Shown in pieces: positions 25,805 to 35,336 of a DNA stretch of 64,000 nucleotides. The translations under genes were made by a program, and so were the position numbers. Positions within the stretch are counted from its first letter, which is position 1. Each line of letters opens with the position of its first letter. The DNA lies in contig NZ_CP121445.1 in NCBI RefSeq assembly GCF_029689925.1, positions 4,882,501 to 4,946,500 of the forward strand. The letters run 5' to 3'. The DNA is from Anaerocolumna sp. AGMB13025. GTDB taxonomy: Bacteria > Bacillota > Clostridia > Lachnospirales > Lachnospiraceae. Below the pieces are notes generated by a model that was not told the DNA's origin, made no database searches, and saw only the letters and a program-made list of their open reading frames with translations.

Positions 25805-26722
25805 TCAGTTACTATTATCCTTATAATAATTCAAATTCTCCATGGCCCATTCTTTATTATAAACATGATTAGCCATGGACTCTTGATCGCTTGCCGAGGC
25901 GCAGTAAGGTGATCTTTTCCCTTCATCAAGTTCTTTGAAAAATTCAAGATACTTCCATTTGAATTTAGTCACAAAAGGAGTATTCACATTAGAAGTCTTA
26001 TGAACATTAAAGCATGTTTGATTAACCTTGTCCTGTTTGCAAAATTCTTTTACGGTGCATTCGGCACATGTTATACTTTGAGACATGTCAATTACAATTT
26101 TCGATATCATATTCTGGTCGCTCATGAAGCCTGCTTTAAAGTTTGTGTAATTTACAATCCTCGGGGATAATTCGGCGTCACCATAGCAGGTTTCTTCACT
26201 CCAATAACCGATTTCCTTTATTACCTCCGGTCTCATGCCCATACAGCATCCATGTATAAAGTCTAGCAGCACATCGACATACCCGTTTTTTAATTCCAGG
26301 TAAGTAACATCATTTTTCGTTCTTGGGATAACCTGAGGATATATAGGAAAATAAGGTGCAGTCCTTTGAACTCCTAATAAACCTACCTCAGGAAAGGTTT
26401 CGAATACTTCCATAAAAAGTGAAAGCCAATTTTTAGTTTTTATGGCTACATCACTGTCAACTGAGAAAAAATACTGATCTTCCTTTCGCTTTGACAAATT
26501 TAAGTTTAAAGCAAAAACTGGACCGTAATTCTTATCAAGCCGGCTTATCGATTTAATGCGGCTATCTTTTAAAGACTTGATATAATCCCATGTTTCATCT
26601 TTTGAGTTACTGTCAATAATATGCATCTCAAAATCTTCTGGTGTATCAAGTATTGATTTTAAGCTTCTTGCCGTTAGCCCAAGACGATTAAACGTAATAT
26701 AGCTTAAAAAAGGAGGAATCAT
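25805..26722 (-). CDS. Family 2 glycosyltransferase (GT-A fold)
   Basis: 305 aa. The N-terminal nucleotide-binding strand (MIPPFLSYITFNRLGLTARS), MHIIDSNSKDETWDYI and the metal-binding SVDSDVAI (D-x-D-like, ~residue 92) define a GT2 sugar transferase. A Cys-rich insert near residues 217-235 (CAECTVKEFCKQDKVNQTCF) resembles a metal site and is unusual. No membrane helix. It is separated by 260 bp from the exopolysaccharide genes and has its own terminator, so it may or may not belong to that pathway. Confidence 0.8.
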   Translation of the reverse strand: MIPPFLSYITFNRLGLTARSLKSILDTPEDFEMHIIDSNSKDETWDYIKSLKDSRIKSISRLDKNYGPVFALNLNLSKRKEDQYFFSVDSDVAIKTKNWLSLFMEVFETFPEVGLLGVQRTAPYFPIYPQVIPRTKNDVTYLELKNGYVDVLLDFIHGCCMGMRPEVIKEIGYWSEETCYGDAELSPRIVNYTNFKAGFMSDQNMISKIVIDMSQSITCAECTVKEFCKQDKVNQTCFNVHKTSNVNTPFVTKFKWKYLEFFKELDEGKRSPYCASASDQESMANHVYNKEWAMENLNYYKDNSN

Positions 26723-26980
26723 TTTACCACCCTTTCAACGATTCAATTAATAATTTCAATCTATATTATGTTATTTTCATTAAACTGTTACATCTGCTTT
26801 CTTGTATATTTCAGAATAATCAATAATAAATTTTTATTATAACCCTGGTTATTAAGAAAATCCCTTTCTAGCCTATAAAAACTGGGTATCCTTATCTCGG
26901 CTTAAAATAACAGCATAAAAATGTTTAATCCTGGATTATTGCAACGATAACGTGTATATAAAACAATAACCTCTGCTATT

Positions 26981-28033
26981 TTAAAAACCGGTACAGACAT
27001 TCCCTCCAATTCTCCATAGAGAGAATCCATAATCTCCATATTTACTGATAACCGAATACCAAAAATTCAAGGTTTCTTTATCTGCATACCACACTTCGTG
27101 GGATAATCCCTGTAAGTCAACATAGGTAAATACAAGGCAGTTACTATCCTTATCTCTTGTCGTAACTGCATTATATTCTTTTTTAAGGGTTTCGGCTTCT
27201 AGTTCAGTTACCTGTTTTGCCGTCCCGCTTTGAGCAAAATCATATCCTCCGGCAGAGAGTGCGAAGTTTACTTTTCCCGGAAATGCTTTCATTTTTTTAA
27301 CCATTTGTTTTAAAAACTTTTCATTTGCCTTAGGACCTGGTTTTGTTCCTGCTCCATATAAATTATAGCACATCATAACATATTCAGGACCTTTGATAAA
27401 TTTCAGTTCTTTTTCCGGAACACTGGGTTCTAATACAATTCTTACCGGTATCTTTTTAACCGATGCAGTTTTATATAACTGCTCTACAAAGGTTTGGTAT
27501 AAGTTCCAGAGGTTTTTGTCACCTTTCATACCCTCATAATCAATTTCTATGCCATTATAGCCACCATTGATGGTTAAGTTTATTATCTCATTAATATGGC
27601 TGTTCATTGCCTCTGTAGATGAAAATAAGGAGTATAAAAGCTCTGTGTCTTTTAAGGAAGAGGTTCCGTCTGGTTTCAGCAAATCATTTACAAAAGTCAA
27701 GTAACTGTTGTACTTTTTATCTGGGTACTTGCTCTTAATCCCTTTATAAGTATCTGTTATTTCCTGGGGGATAAATAATTTTTTTTCCGCATCGAAATAA
27801 GCCGCAAAGTAGCAGATATTAGTAATATTATCTTTAACAGCGTCAATTTCCTGTTCATAATTTTTTAAATCCCAATAAGTTAACCATACGGAAAACTCTT
27901 TTCCTCCCGCCGCACTTTCTGCATTGGTTTTACTTTTATTACTGTTGCCATTATTCAATGCATTCTTATTATCACAGCCTAAAAGTAAAAAACACAAGGC
28001 ACACAGGATACATGCTGAAATTTTTTTTCTCAT
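26981..28033 (-). CDS. GH18-like lipoprotein, exopolysaccharide locus
   Basis: 350 aa starting MRKKISACILCALCFLLLGC, with a lipobox ending at Cys20. The start is set by GGAG 9 nt upstream. The body has the GH18 TIM-barrel signature GYNGIEIDYEGM, where the family's D-x-x-D-x-D-x-E becomes I-E-I-D-Y-E: the last acidic pair is kept. It ends YADKETLNFWYSVISKYGDY...GFSLWRIGG like spore/cortex GH18 proteins. It probably trims or binds an amino-sugar polymer on the cell surface. It lies 16 bp after the NodB-like gene and is the last gene of the operon. Confidence 0.72.
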   Translation of the reverse strand: MRKKISACILCALCFLLLGCDNKNALNNGNSNKSKTNAESAAGGKEFSVWLTYWDLKNYEQEIDAVKDNITNICYFAAYFDAEKKLFIPQEITDTYKGIKSKYPDKKYNSYLTFVNDLLKPDGTSSLKDTELLYSLFSSTEAMNSHINEIINLTINGGYNGIEIDYEGMKGDKNLWNLYQTFVEQLYKTASVKKIPVRIVLEPSVPEKELKFIKGPEYVMMCYNLYGAGTKPGPKANEKFLKQMVKKMKAFPGKVNFALSAGGYDFAQSGTAKQVTELEAETLKKEYNAVTTRDKDSNCLVFTYVDLQGLSHEVWYADKETLNFWYSVISKYGDYGFSLWRIGGNVCTGF

Positions 28034-28063
28034 CCACATCAACTCCATTAACTATATTTATTT

Positions 28064-29899
28064 TTATAAGGTTTTAATAAACCAATTCAGTACATTGTTC
28101 CAGGTATCCTTAATGTCATATACAGCCCTGTTCCAGCCATGGATTTGATTGTCATATAAAATATCACTGCTATTTTCACTGCCGGTTATCAAAAGATTTT
28201 CAAAAACCCCATCATAAACATCATCTGCAATATTCCTTTGGCTGTATCCATATTCACCCCAAGCCGATTGGAGGTAAACAGAACCGGTGGAATTGCTGTG
28301 TATTGATAATTCTTTTACCACTTCTTTATCATCAATGGATAGTGAAATTTTATCCTCTTTTAAGATAACATCAATCTTTCTGTTTCCAGCTTCCTGTATC
28401 TGTATTGGCGGGATATACTCCTTCGCGCCGTCTTCCACTGATTTAGCAGTTTTATCTATGACTTCTGACTGTTTTTCCATACTGGTGGTTTTTTGAAAGC
28501 CGGTATTCTTTTTGTATAAATTATATTCTGCTTCTTCGGCCATTTGCTTATTTTCTTCGACAGACTGCTTTTTTATACCATCAAACTCATTTAAATCAAG
28601 TTTAAATATTTGCTTTCCATCTTGTTCCAGGTAGATCGTATTGTTTTGCAGTTTAACGGATATATATTGTTTTAATTCCTGATCTGCCCTCATAAAGATG
28701 GACTGGGTACCTAGCTTATTTCCTTTTAGTATAACCGATAGTTCAATATTTTTATAGTCCTTGCTATTCTTTAACCGAAGAAGTCCGTTACCCTCTGATT
28801 CGGAGGTAAGGGCTATTACTGCATCTCTGAATTCTGCAGCTCCCTTTAGTATTTCCCAATCTTCTTTCTTTTTTAAGTCCCCATCTACAAATTTGATATC
28901 CGCCTTCGTGTCATCCTTTATTCTCATAAGCAAATGATTGGGATACCAATAAGCCTGGGGCTGCATCCTGGTTAAATCATAGATACTGCTTTTTCTATTA
29001 TTGAAGGAATACCCTTCTCTGTTAAAATTCATGGTAAATAAATCTTTCATACAAGTTTCATTGACTGCACTTACCTTTTCATTATTACCAAAACTTCCGG
29101 TATTCGCGTGCATCAAGGTATATAATTCCGGTACTTTTCCTATTTCCTTTTTGTAGGTATCATCCATCAGTTCATAATCATTTCGAATGCGGGCAGCCAT
29201 CTGGGTATAGGTCTCTTTTGGTATAAAATTCTTATCTCTGATATAATCCATCAGATATTGATTATAATCCCGGTCCAGATATGGCTTTATACGATAATAC
29301 TCCAGTGAGCTAAGCTCTCCCAGGTAATTTTTATACCGGTCAAATACATTAATATAGGATAAACGGTATCCGTTTGTACCCAGTTCCCAGAAGGTGCTTT
29401 TTTCCAGGTCTTTTAAATCTTTGCCTTTTAGGAACTTTTGATCTTTCGTATTAAGTTTATCCCCATAGCTTAACATTGTTCCGATAAAATTGTACTTCTC
29501 CATTATCTTCTGGGCAAATATGGAGGTATCGGTCCGACCATCTTCAAACATTAGAAACATGGCTTTTTCAGGTAATGCCACATCATTCTTATAATAGTTT
29601 ATGATATCCTCCTGCGTTATCGTTTTATATCCGTTCTGATATAAGGCCTCTAGTTGTTCCTGAAGCCTTTTTGTACCTATCATTGTTTCCGTACCGCTTC
29701 TGTCTACTGCAAGATAGGAGATACCTATAAAGCCATTATCCATGCCTGTTACGATATTCTCATCATCTTTATCGAAAGGTTCATACTGATCGAAATTTAG
29801 AAAGGCCCGTAGTAAAAGGATTAGTAAACCAGCTAAAATCAAACCTTCTACAATACTTCTGACTACCTTTATCTTGTTCTTATTTCTTATTGATTTCAT
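28064..29899 (-). CDS. Membrane-anchored NodB-like protein with jelly-roll C-terminus
   Basis: 611 aa. One N-terminal helix (residues ~15-30) anchors it outside. Residues ~80-200 resemble a polysaccharide-deacetylase (NodB) domain: RLQEQLEALYQNGYKTITQE and PEKAMFLMFEDGRTDTSIFA. The usual TFDDG is MFEDG and a clear H-x3-H is missing, so activity is doubtful. The C-terminal ~250 residues (WGEYGYSQRNIADDVYDGVF) look like a LamG/ConA-type sugar-binding sandwich. It follows the synthase gene by 12 bp. A role in polymer modification or export outside the membrane is inferred. Confidence 0.65.
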   Translation of the reverse strand: MKSIRNKNKIKVVRSIVEGLILAGLLILLLRAFLNFDQYEPFDKDDENIVTGMDNGFIGISYLAVDRSGTETMIGTKRLQEQLEALYQNGYKTITQEDIINYYKNDVALPEKAMFLMFEDGRTDTSIFAQKIMEKYNFIGTMLSYGDKLNTKDQKFLKGKDLKDLEKSTFWELGTNGYRLSYINVFDRYKNYLGELSSLEYYRIKPYLDRDYNQYLMDYIRDKNFIPKETYTQMAARIRNDYELMDDTYKKEIGKVPELYTLMHANTGSFGNNEKVSAVNETCMKDLFTMNFNREGYSFNNRKSSIYDLTRMQPQAYWYPNHLLMRIKDDTKADIKFVDGDLKKKEDWEILKGAAEFRDAVIALTSESEGNGLLRLKNSKDYKNIELSVILKGNKLGTQSIFMRADQELKQYISVKLQNNTIYLEQDGKQIFKLDLNEFDGIKKQSVEENKQMAEEAEYNLYKKNTGFQKTTSMEKQSEVIDKTAKSVEDGAKEYIPPIQIQEAGNRKIDVILKEDKISLSIDDKEVVKELSIHSNSTGSVYLQSAWGEYGYSQRNIADDVYDGVFENLLITGSENSSDILYDNQIHGWNRAVYDIKDTWNNVLNWFIKTL

Positions 29900-29911
29900 G
29901 GGAATCCACCC

Positions 29912-31777
29912 CTATTCTGTACTATGCATGCTCTTCATGCTACTGATGTCCTGTTTTCTTCTTTTCTGCTGTTCTAAGATATCACTGGGAGTCATACGCG
30001 TTCCCCAAGTGGATTTCCAGAAGGTAACCCATGCAATTGGCATCTGCCATAATAAAACCGCTTCATAATAAAAGCAAAACAGCAGACCAAAGACCCAAGT
30101 GGTACTCCTTCTAAGTAACATCTGTGCAATACTCATTAGAAGTGACATTAAAATCAAGCCAATAAGAAATGTTTTCGGGAATATCCCCTGCATAATCGGT
30201 ACATAGAAAAGATTATATAAAACCACAATAGGAGCCGCTATTGGAACGATTAACCCCATGTAAAAGGACAATCCCGCAAAGGGCTCCTTCCTCCACATAA
30301 ATTTCCCGGCTATTAAGGATTCCCGCAGCCAGGACCTCTTCCAACGCATTTGCTGCTTTAGAAAAACTTTATACTTATTGGGAACTATCGTTGAACATAT
30401 TGCAGAATCCTGATAACTTGTTCGGTATTCTTTCAGCACAAAATTAGTCATTGCCCTGTCATCGCCAAAGGTCGCCCTTTGTCCCAGGAATTTCTGATTT
30501 AACCAGGCTTCCCGGTTTTTTAAGATAATCTCTTTTCGGTAACATGCCAGAGGACCGGATAAACAAGTCACTGTATCAAAATATGCTTCGGCTGCTTTCA
30601 TAATTCGAAAAGCTATGTAATACCGGACAGACTGCATCTTGGTTAAATTATTGGTATAAGTATTGGCTACATCTGTCCTTCCTGAAACTCCGCCCATTTT
30701 AGGATCTTTAAAGGGTTGAACCAGATTACGGATTGCAAAAGGATCTAAGAAGCTGTCGGAATCTACGAAGACAATAAGGTCATGTTTTGCCTCTAATACT
30801 CCCTTGGCCAGTGCTTCCCTTTTACCGGCATTCTGTTCCTGCACAATATATTTTAAACGGCTTCTGACATCATACTGTTCACCGGCCTCATAGAGGGACT
30901 GGCAGATTTCATCAATTTTTTCTACTGACTTGTCGTCTGAACAATCATCAATTACAATTACTTCCAACTTGTCAACCGGATAATCCTGATTCATGCAACT
31001 GATTATCGTTCTTTGTATCCACTCTTCTTCATTAAAACATGGAATCAGGATCGTTACACCAGGGGTATAGTCAATATCAATTGGCACCTCCCGGTATAAA
31101 AATCCAAATAAATATCTGCTGAGTAAAAATCCGGCGGCAATGATACTATATAAATACAGCCATTTATTAAACTTAAAATATATAACACTTTCTGCACGCA
31201 TTAACACAATAAAAGAGGTGATACACAACAGCAATAAACTGGATATCATAAGCATATATCTGCCTCTTCTTTTGGAGGCATATACAGATAAAGGCTGGTG
31301 AAATGCCAAACCGCATAAAAATTCCTGGTCGGATACTTCCTTTATCCTGGCTATACCAGCTGTCATGTTTACCGTCATCTCTAACCCTTCCGGCATGGTA
31401 CCTGGTAATATATCAAATTTCAGCCAAATCTTCTTAGCACCCTTCATCCCGTCTATCTGTTCTTTTTCTGAAATGCTTAATAAAATGCCAGACATGGATA
31501 TATCAATTCCAGAGCAGGTAAAACTCACCTTTTTCCTGCCCTTTTTATAAGTTACCTCTACGTCATATGAAACTTTATAACGAACTCCCTTATGATGATT
31601 TTCGATATAGTCATAAATTGTTTCCTGGGAGTTTCCGTTTACTTTACCTCTTCGGTCCAGATTACTGCGTACTTCAGTTTTATCCGGCACATTGGGCAGT
31701 ACCCGCCTGTCGCTCTTCGTTTCTAACAATATATCCAGACCGTTGTTCTCTCTCTTTTTTTTCTTTTTAAAAATCAT
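29912..31777 (-). CDS. PilZ-domain family 2 glycosyltransferase (exopolysaccharide synthase)
   Basis: 621 aa from MIFKKKKKRENNGLDI; AAAGGACGGG upstream fixes this start. Residues ~60-165 form a PilZ domain (GVRYKVSYDVEV and DISMSGILL, the R-x3-R/D-x-S-x2-G c-di-GMP motifs in variant form). Two helices follow, then a processive GT2 domain: VTILIPCFNEEEW, VIVIDDCSDD, VDSDSF and QQMRWKRSW (the Q-x2-R-W acceptor motif). Several C-terminal helices form the export pore, as in BcsA and hyaluronan synthase. c-di-GMP binding would activate it. The product is unknown; the linked dehydrogenase and deacetylase suggest an amino-sugar or uronate polymer. Confidence 0.88.
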   Translation of the reverse strand: MIFKKKKKRENNGLDILLETKSDRRVLPNVPDKTEVRSNLDRRGKVNGNSQETIYDYIENHHKGVRYKVSYDVEVTYKKGRKKVSFTCSGIDISMSGILLSISEKEQIDGMKGAKKIWLKFDILPGTMPEGLEMTVNMTAGIARIKEVSDQEFLCGLAFHQPLSVYASKRRGRYMLMISSLLLLCITSFIVLMRAESVIYFKFNKWLYLYSIIAAGFLLSRYLFGFLYREVPIDIDYTPGVTILIPCFNEEEWIQRTIISCMNQDYPVDKLEVIVIDDCSDDKSVEKIDEICQSLYEAGEQYDVRSRLKYIVQEQNAGKREALAKGVLEAKHDLIVFVDSDSFLDPFAIRNLVQPFKDPKMGGVSGRTDVANTYTNNLTKMQSVRYYIAFRIMKAAEAYFDTVTCLSGPLACYRKEIILKNREAWLNQKFLGQRATFGDDRAMTNFVLKEYRTSYQDSAICSTIVPNKYKVFLKQQMRWKRSWLRESLIAGKFMWRKEPFAGLSFYMGLIVPIAAPIVVLYNLFYVPIMQGIFPKTFLIGLILMSLLMSIAQMLLRRSTTWVFGLLFCFYYEAVLLWQMPIAWVTFWKSTWGTRMTPSDILEQQKRRKQDISSMKSMHSTE

Positions 31778-31787
31778 GTCCCGTCCT

Positions 31788-34700
31788 TTACTTGGATTTA
31801 TCTGCCACGCTGGTATCCGGCAAATAATCACTTAATCTGGCAAACTTGTACCCCTGGGCTAATAATTTAGGAATTGCCATATCTAAAGCCTGTGCTGTAA
31901 TATCAGCATTTGGGGTTGGTGTAAAGCTGTCATCCGACATATGCATAACAAATATACTGCCATTTGTCAGCGGTTGGATCGAGCCGTCATTAAGTGTTAA
32001 TCCATTTACTAAATGATCTGCCAAAACAGCAGCATCTGTTTCCGCATAATCATGTGTACTGTAATCTCCGCTTACGATGTATTGAAATCCCATGTCAAAG
32101 ATGGTTTCCATACCCTCTTTGCTCATTGCAAGGGTAGGCGGTCTCAATATTTTTGTTAAGGAAGGCATTCCATTTACTTCAACATCACCGATAATACCTT
32201 GTAGTTTATTATAGGATACTAATAAATCCCCTTTTCTTTGATTCATATCCTCATAAGTCAGGGATGTAAAATCAGTACTGATATCAAAGGCATCTCCTGT
32301 TCGGGAATTAGCAAACGGAAGATGTTTATCCGTATGGCTTCCGACGGCATGACCTGCCTCGGCAATTGCCCTTAACAAGTTGGGATTGTCCTGGACATAA
32401 CTGGTTCTGACAAAAAAGGTTGCTTTAACATTGTATTTATTTAATACATACAAGATCTGAGTAATTGGTTTGTCAGATCCCCAGTCATCAAAGGTTAAAA
32501 ACAATACCTTGTCGTAGGTAAATCTTCCCGTCTGATCCATTTCACTGACCTGGGAGGTAGTAAATCCAGGTAATGTGGATACGGTATTAATAAATGGATT
32601 GCCGATATAATGTTTTTTCATATAATCAAATTGCTCATCTGCATTAAGAGAAATCAGATGTCCCGGGTATATGGCATTTTTGACTGTCTGCAAAACCGCC
32701 GTATCGTTTAAAGGATAGGTGTATACTTTATTGCTGCTTAATAAACTTCCCAGTGTTTTTATTGTATAGGAAGAACCATTATCTAAAAATCCATCATTAA
32801 ATGTAATGGGTTCAATCCTGTTTTTTACAATATTAAGTATAAGGTTACCCACTAGAGCAGGATCTTCGTAAAAATCCATTCTGATATATATTATGTAACC
32901 TCGCTTCACTACAACATTGCCGCTGTTAAACGCATATCTGTTTATATCCTCAAGGGTCGCTGCTGCTCCCAATCTGGAACTGGTAAGGGCTAAATCCTGC
33001 CCTACCACTTTGCAGCCCGTACTAGATACCGCTTCCAGCATCTCATCCGTCATATCCACATTATAAGCATATCTTACTAAAACAGGTTTTTTACCACATA
33101 ATTTTTTTACCTGGCTCTGCATCGTTAAAATATTACCGGCTACGGAATAAAAATCTGCTTTCTCCGGCATAATCAGACAGATTCCAATTTCATGTCCCTG
33201 ATCCGTTATTTTCTTTATTACTTTGGCATTATCTTTTAAATCTTTTTCTGTTACAAAGAAGGTAGCTTTAGCATTTAAAGAATCCAGCTTGTTTAATACA
33301 TCGTTCGTAACTGCTTTATTACCAACTCCATAAAATGTAAAACTGATTGCCTGTTCTGTGGTGTGAACGGTATTGATTACCTGTGCCTTTTTATTTTTAT
33401 TCTTCTTTCGAATAACATCCAGTTCTTTTTTTGTGTAAACTGGCTGCTCCGTTTTATTTATTGATTTTGTAGTTTGTGTTGCTGGTGTAACCGTTTTTCC
33501 TGATGTCTTTCCTGTTTGCTTTGATGCTGTCACCGATTGCTTTGATGCCCCCACTGATTGCTTTGAGACCGCCACCGATTGCTTTGATGTCTGTCCCGTT
33601 TGGCTTGACGTCTTTGCAGTTTTGTTTTTATCCCCATTCGCAGTCTTAGAAGTCAAGTACTGTGGAAGCTTTCTAATATAGCTTACTACATTCATATCAG
33701 CTTTATCTACGGTAGCCAGCTTAGTAAAGTTAACAACGTCCTTGCTGTTATTACTCTGTTTCAATTCAATATTTTCAATCAGCGTTTCCGCATCACATAC
33801 CTCATAGGTATCTTTAATATAAGATGCGTATATCTGGGTAATAACAGTTAAAAGCTGCTTATAATCCAGATTAAAAAAGACAATATCTCCTTTGTTATAA
33901 CCCTTTTTATATTTATCCATGACTTCATCAAGGGATGCAGTATTACTTGCCAGAGGAATTTTATTATATGTCACCACCTTATAACCTAAGGAAGAGGCGG
34001 CTTCTAAGACCAACTCATTATACTTACCATAAGCCGGCATAAATAAATCACTGTTTACTAAATATTTCTCCATAAGGAGCTTATCACATTTATAGATTTC
34101 CAAACAGATTTCGTCAAAATCCATTGTAGTTAGATCCTTACCGGTCATGCCTCCGTTTGCAATTCTTTGATTTTTATCAAGTATTGTCTTAATTCTGTCA
34201 GGATAGCGAAGGATATCATCAGCAGTAACAAAAAAAGTAGCATTTAACTGATTATATTCCAAAAAATCCAGAATTTCATTTAACTTATCTTCGTCATCAA
34301 GCCCTCGAAAAGTAAAAGATAATCTGTTACTATGGGTTTTTACCTGTTTATATACTTCAGAGTGTTTACCATTGTTCTTTTTTCTTGTATCAGCGAAATT
34401 TAATACATAATCCGGATCGTAATAATTCGTTAAATCTTCTGCAAATACGGTTTGATAATTGGACTCATCTAGTGCTTTTAGAACCCATTGGACAACTAAT
34501 AATAACCGCTCTTTATCCGATAAAACTTCCACGGTTGCTTCGTTCTTATCAAGACCCGGGGCTTTGTCTATCGCAGGAGTCTCTTCTCGTTCTGCGGGTT
34601 CGTATTCTTCTTTGTCTAGTACCCCATTCATTTTAAAGGTAAGTATACTGCCTTTTTCCAACTTACTGATGTAAGCAGCAACCTGTTCATAATTCCTGAA

Positions 34701-35315
34701 ACTTTGATAGTTTAAATAATGAGTACTTTGTAGAACCTTATGATTTCCCGAAGCATAAGCGGCTTTTAATAATTCAGGAGTATATTCGGTAGCATTACAT
34801 AATAAAATCTCTGGATCTACATTCACAATGGTCTGAATAATACTGTTGGCATTGCAGAAATCCTCCACTAAGTCTTTCTGGGAGTAAGTCTCTAAGTGTT
34901 TTGTTGCTAATAAGGTATTGCTTTCTATTTTATGACCCTCTGCAAATATGGCATGAACGGATTCCTCATCCTCAGCTGCTGAAATACCCGGTATGAAAAA
35001 GCTAACCTTTCTTTTGTTGTTTTTTAACAGCCTGAGAATTTCTTTATTGGTCTGTGTATCAGACAAACCTTGAAAGGTAAGTGCAATTACATTATCTGAG
35101 GTTTTAACATCTTTAATAATATCCGCTTCTACTAAATTTTCCTCCTGCAACTGACTCATAGCTTTACTAATGGAAGCAGTTGCATCATATAAGGTTTGCG
35201 CAACCGGCTTGATACCCTCTTTACTGTATTTAGGGTAAACTAATACGGTAATTACAATTAAGATACAAGCGAACAAGAACATTAAGACCTTAACATAACC
35301 TGATAATTTTCTCAT
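31788..35315 (-). CDS. Giant protein with four NodB-like domains, one apparently active
   Basis: 1175 aa with one N-terminal helix (residues ~8-28). Four polysaccharide-deacetylase-like units follow at about 70-230, 330-510, 650-830 and 935-1165. The catalytic strand reads TFQG, TFRG and TFYG in the first three and TFDDWG in the last. Only the last also has SHTDKH (H-x3-H metal site) and ILRPP. The first three lack the catalytic Asp pair, so they are probably structural or sugar-binding. A linker at ~570-610 carries SKQSV repeats. The active unit would remove N-acetyl groups from the polymer outside the cell. It lies between the dehydrogenase and the synthase, with 10-21 bp spacers. Confidence 0.85.
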   Translation of the reverse strand: MRKLSGYVKVLMFLFACILIVITVLVYPKYSKEGIKPVAQTLYDATASISKAMSQLQEENLVEADIIKDVKTSDNVIALTFQGLSDTQTNKEILRLLKNNKRKVSFFIPGISAAEDEESVHAIFAEGHKIESNTLLATKHLETYSQKDLVEDFCNANSIIQTIVNVDPEILLCNATEYTPELLKAAYASGNHKVLQSTHYLNYQSFRNYEQVAAYISKLEKGSILTFKMNGVLDKEEYEPAEREETPAIDKAPGLDKNEATVEVLSDKERLLLVVQWVLKALDESNYQTVFAEDLTNYYDPDYVLNFADTRKKNNGKHSEVYKQVKTHSNRLSFTFRGLDDEDKLNEILDFLEYNQLNATFFVTADDILRYPDRIKTILDKNQRIANGGMTGKDLTTMDFDEICLEIYKCDKLLMEKYLVNSDLFMPAYGKYNELVLEAASSLGYKVVTYNKIPLASNTASLDEVMDKYKKGYNKGDIVFFNLDYKQLLTVITQIYASYIKDTYEVCDAETLIENIELKQSNNSKDVVNFTKLATVDKADMNVVSYIRKLPQYLTSKTANGDKNKTAKTSSQTGQTSKQSVAVSKQSVGASKQSVTASKQTGKTSGKTVTPATQTTKSINKTEQPVYTKKELDVIRKKNKNKKAQVINTVHTTEQAISFTFYGVGNKAVTNDVLNKLDSLNAKATFFVTEKDLKDNAKVIKKITDQGHEIGICLIMPEKADFYSVAGNILTMQSQVKKLCGKKPVLVRYAYNVDMTDEMLEAVSSTGCKVVGQDLALTSSRLGAAATLEDINRYAFNSGNVVVKRGYIIYIRMDFYEDPALVGNLILNIVKNRIEPITFNDGFLDNGSSYTIKTLGSLLSSNKVYTYPLNDTAVLQTVKNAIYPGHLISLNADEQFDYMKKHYIGNPFINTVSTLPGFTTSQVSEMDQTGRFTYDKVLFLTFDDWGSDKPITQILYVLNKYNVKATFFVRTSYVQDNPNLLRAIAEAGHAVGSHTDKHLPFANSRTGDAFDISTDFTSLTYEDMNQRKGDLLVSYNKLQGIIGDVEVNGMPSLTKILRPPTLAMSKEGMETIFDMGFQYIVSGDYSTHDYAETDAAVLADHLVNGLTLNDGSIQPLTNGSIFVMHMSDDSFTPTPNADITAQALDMAIPKLLAQGYKFARLSDYLPDTSVADKSK

Positions 35316-35336
35316 GTTATAATATCTCCCCTTTCC

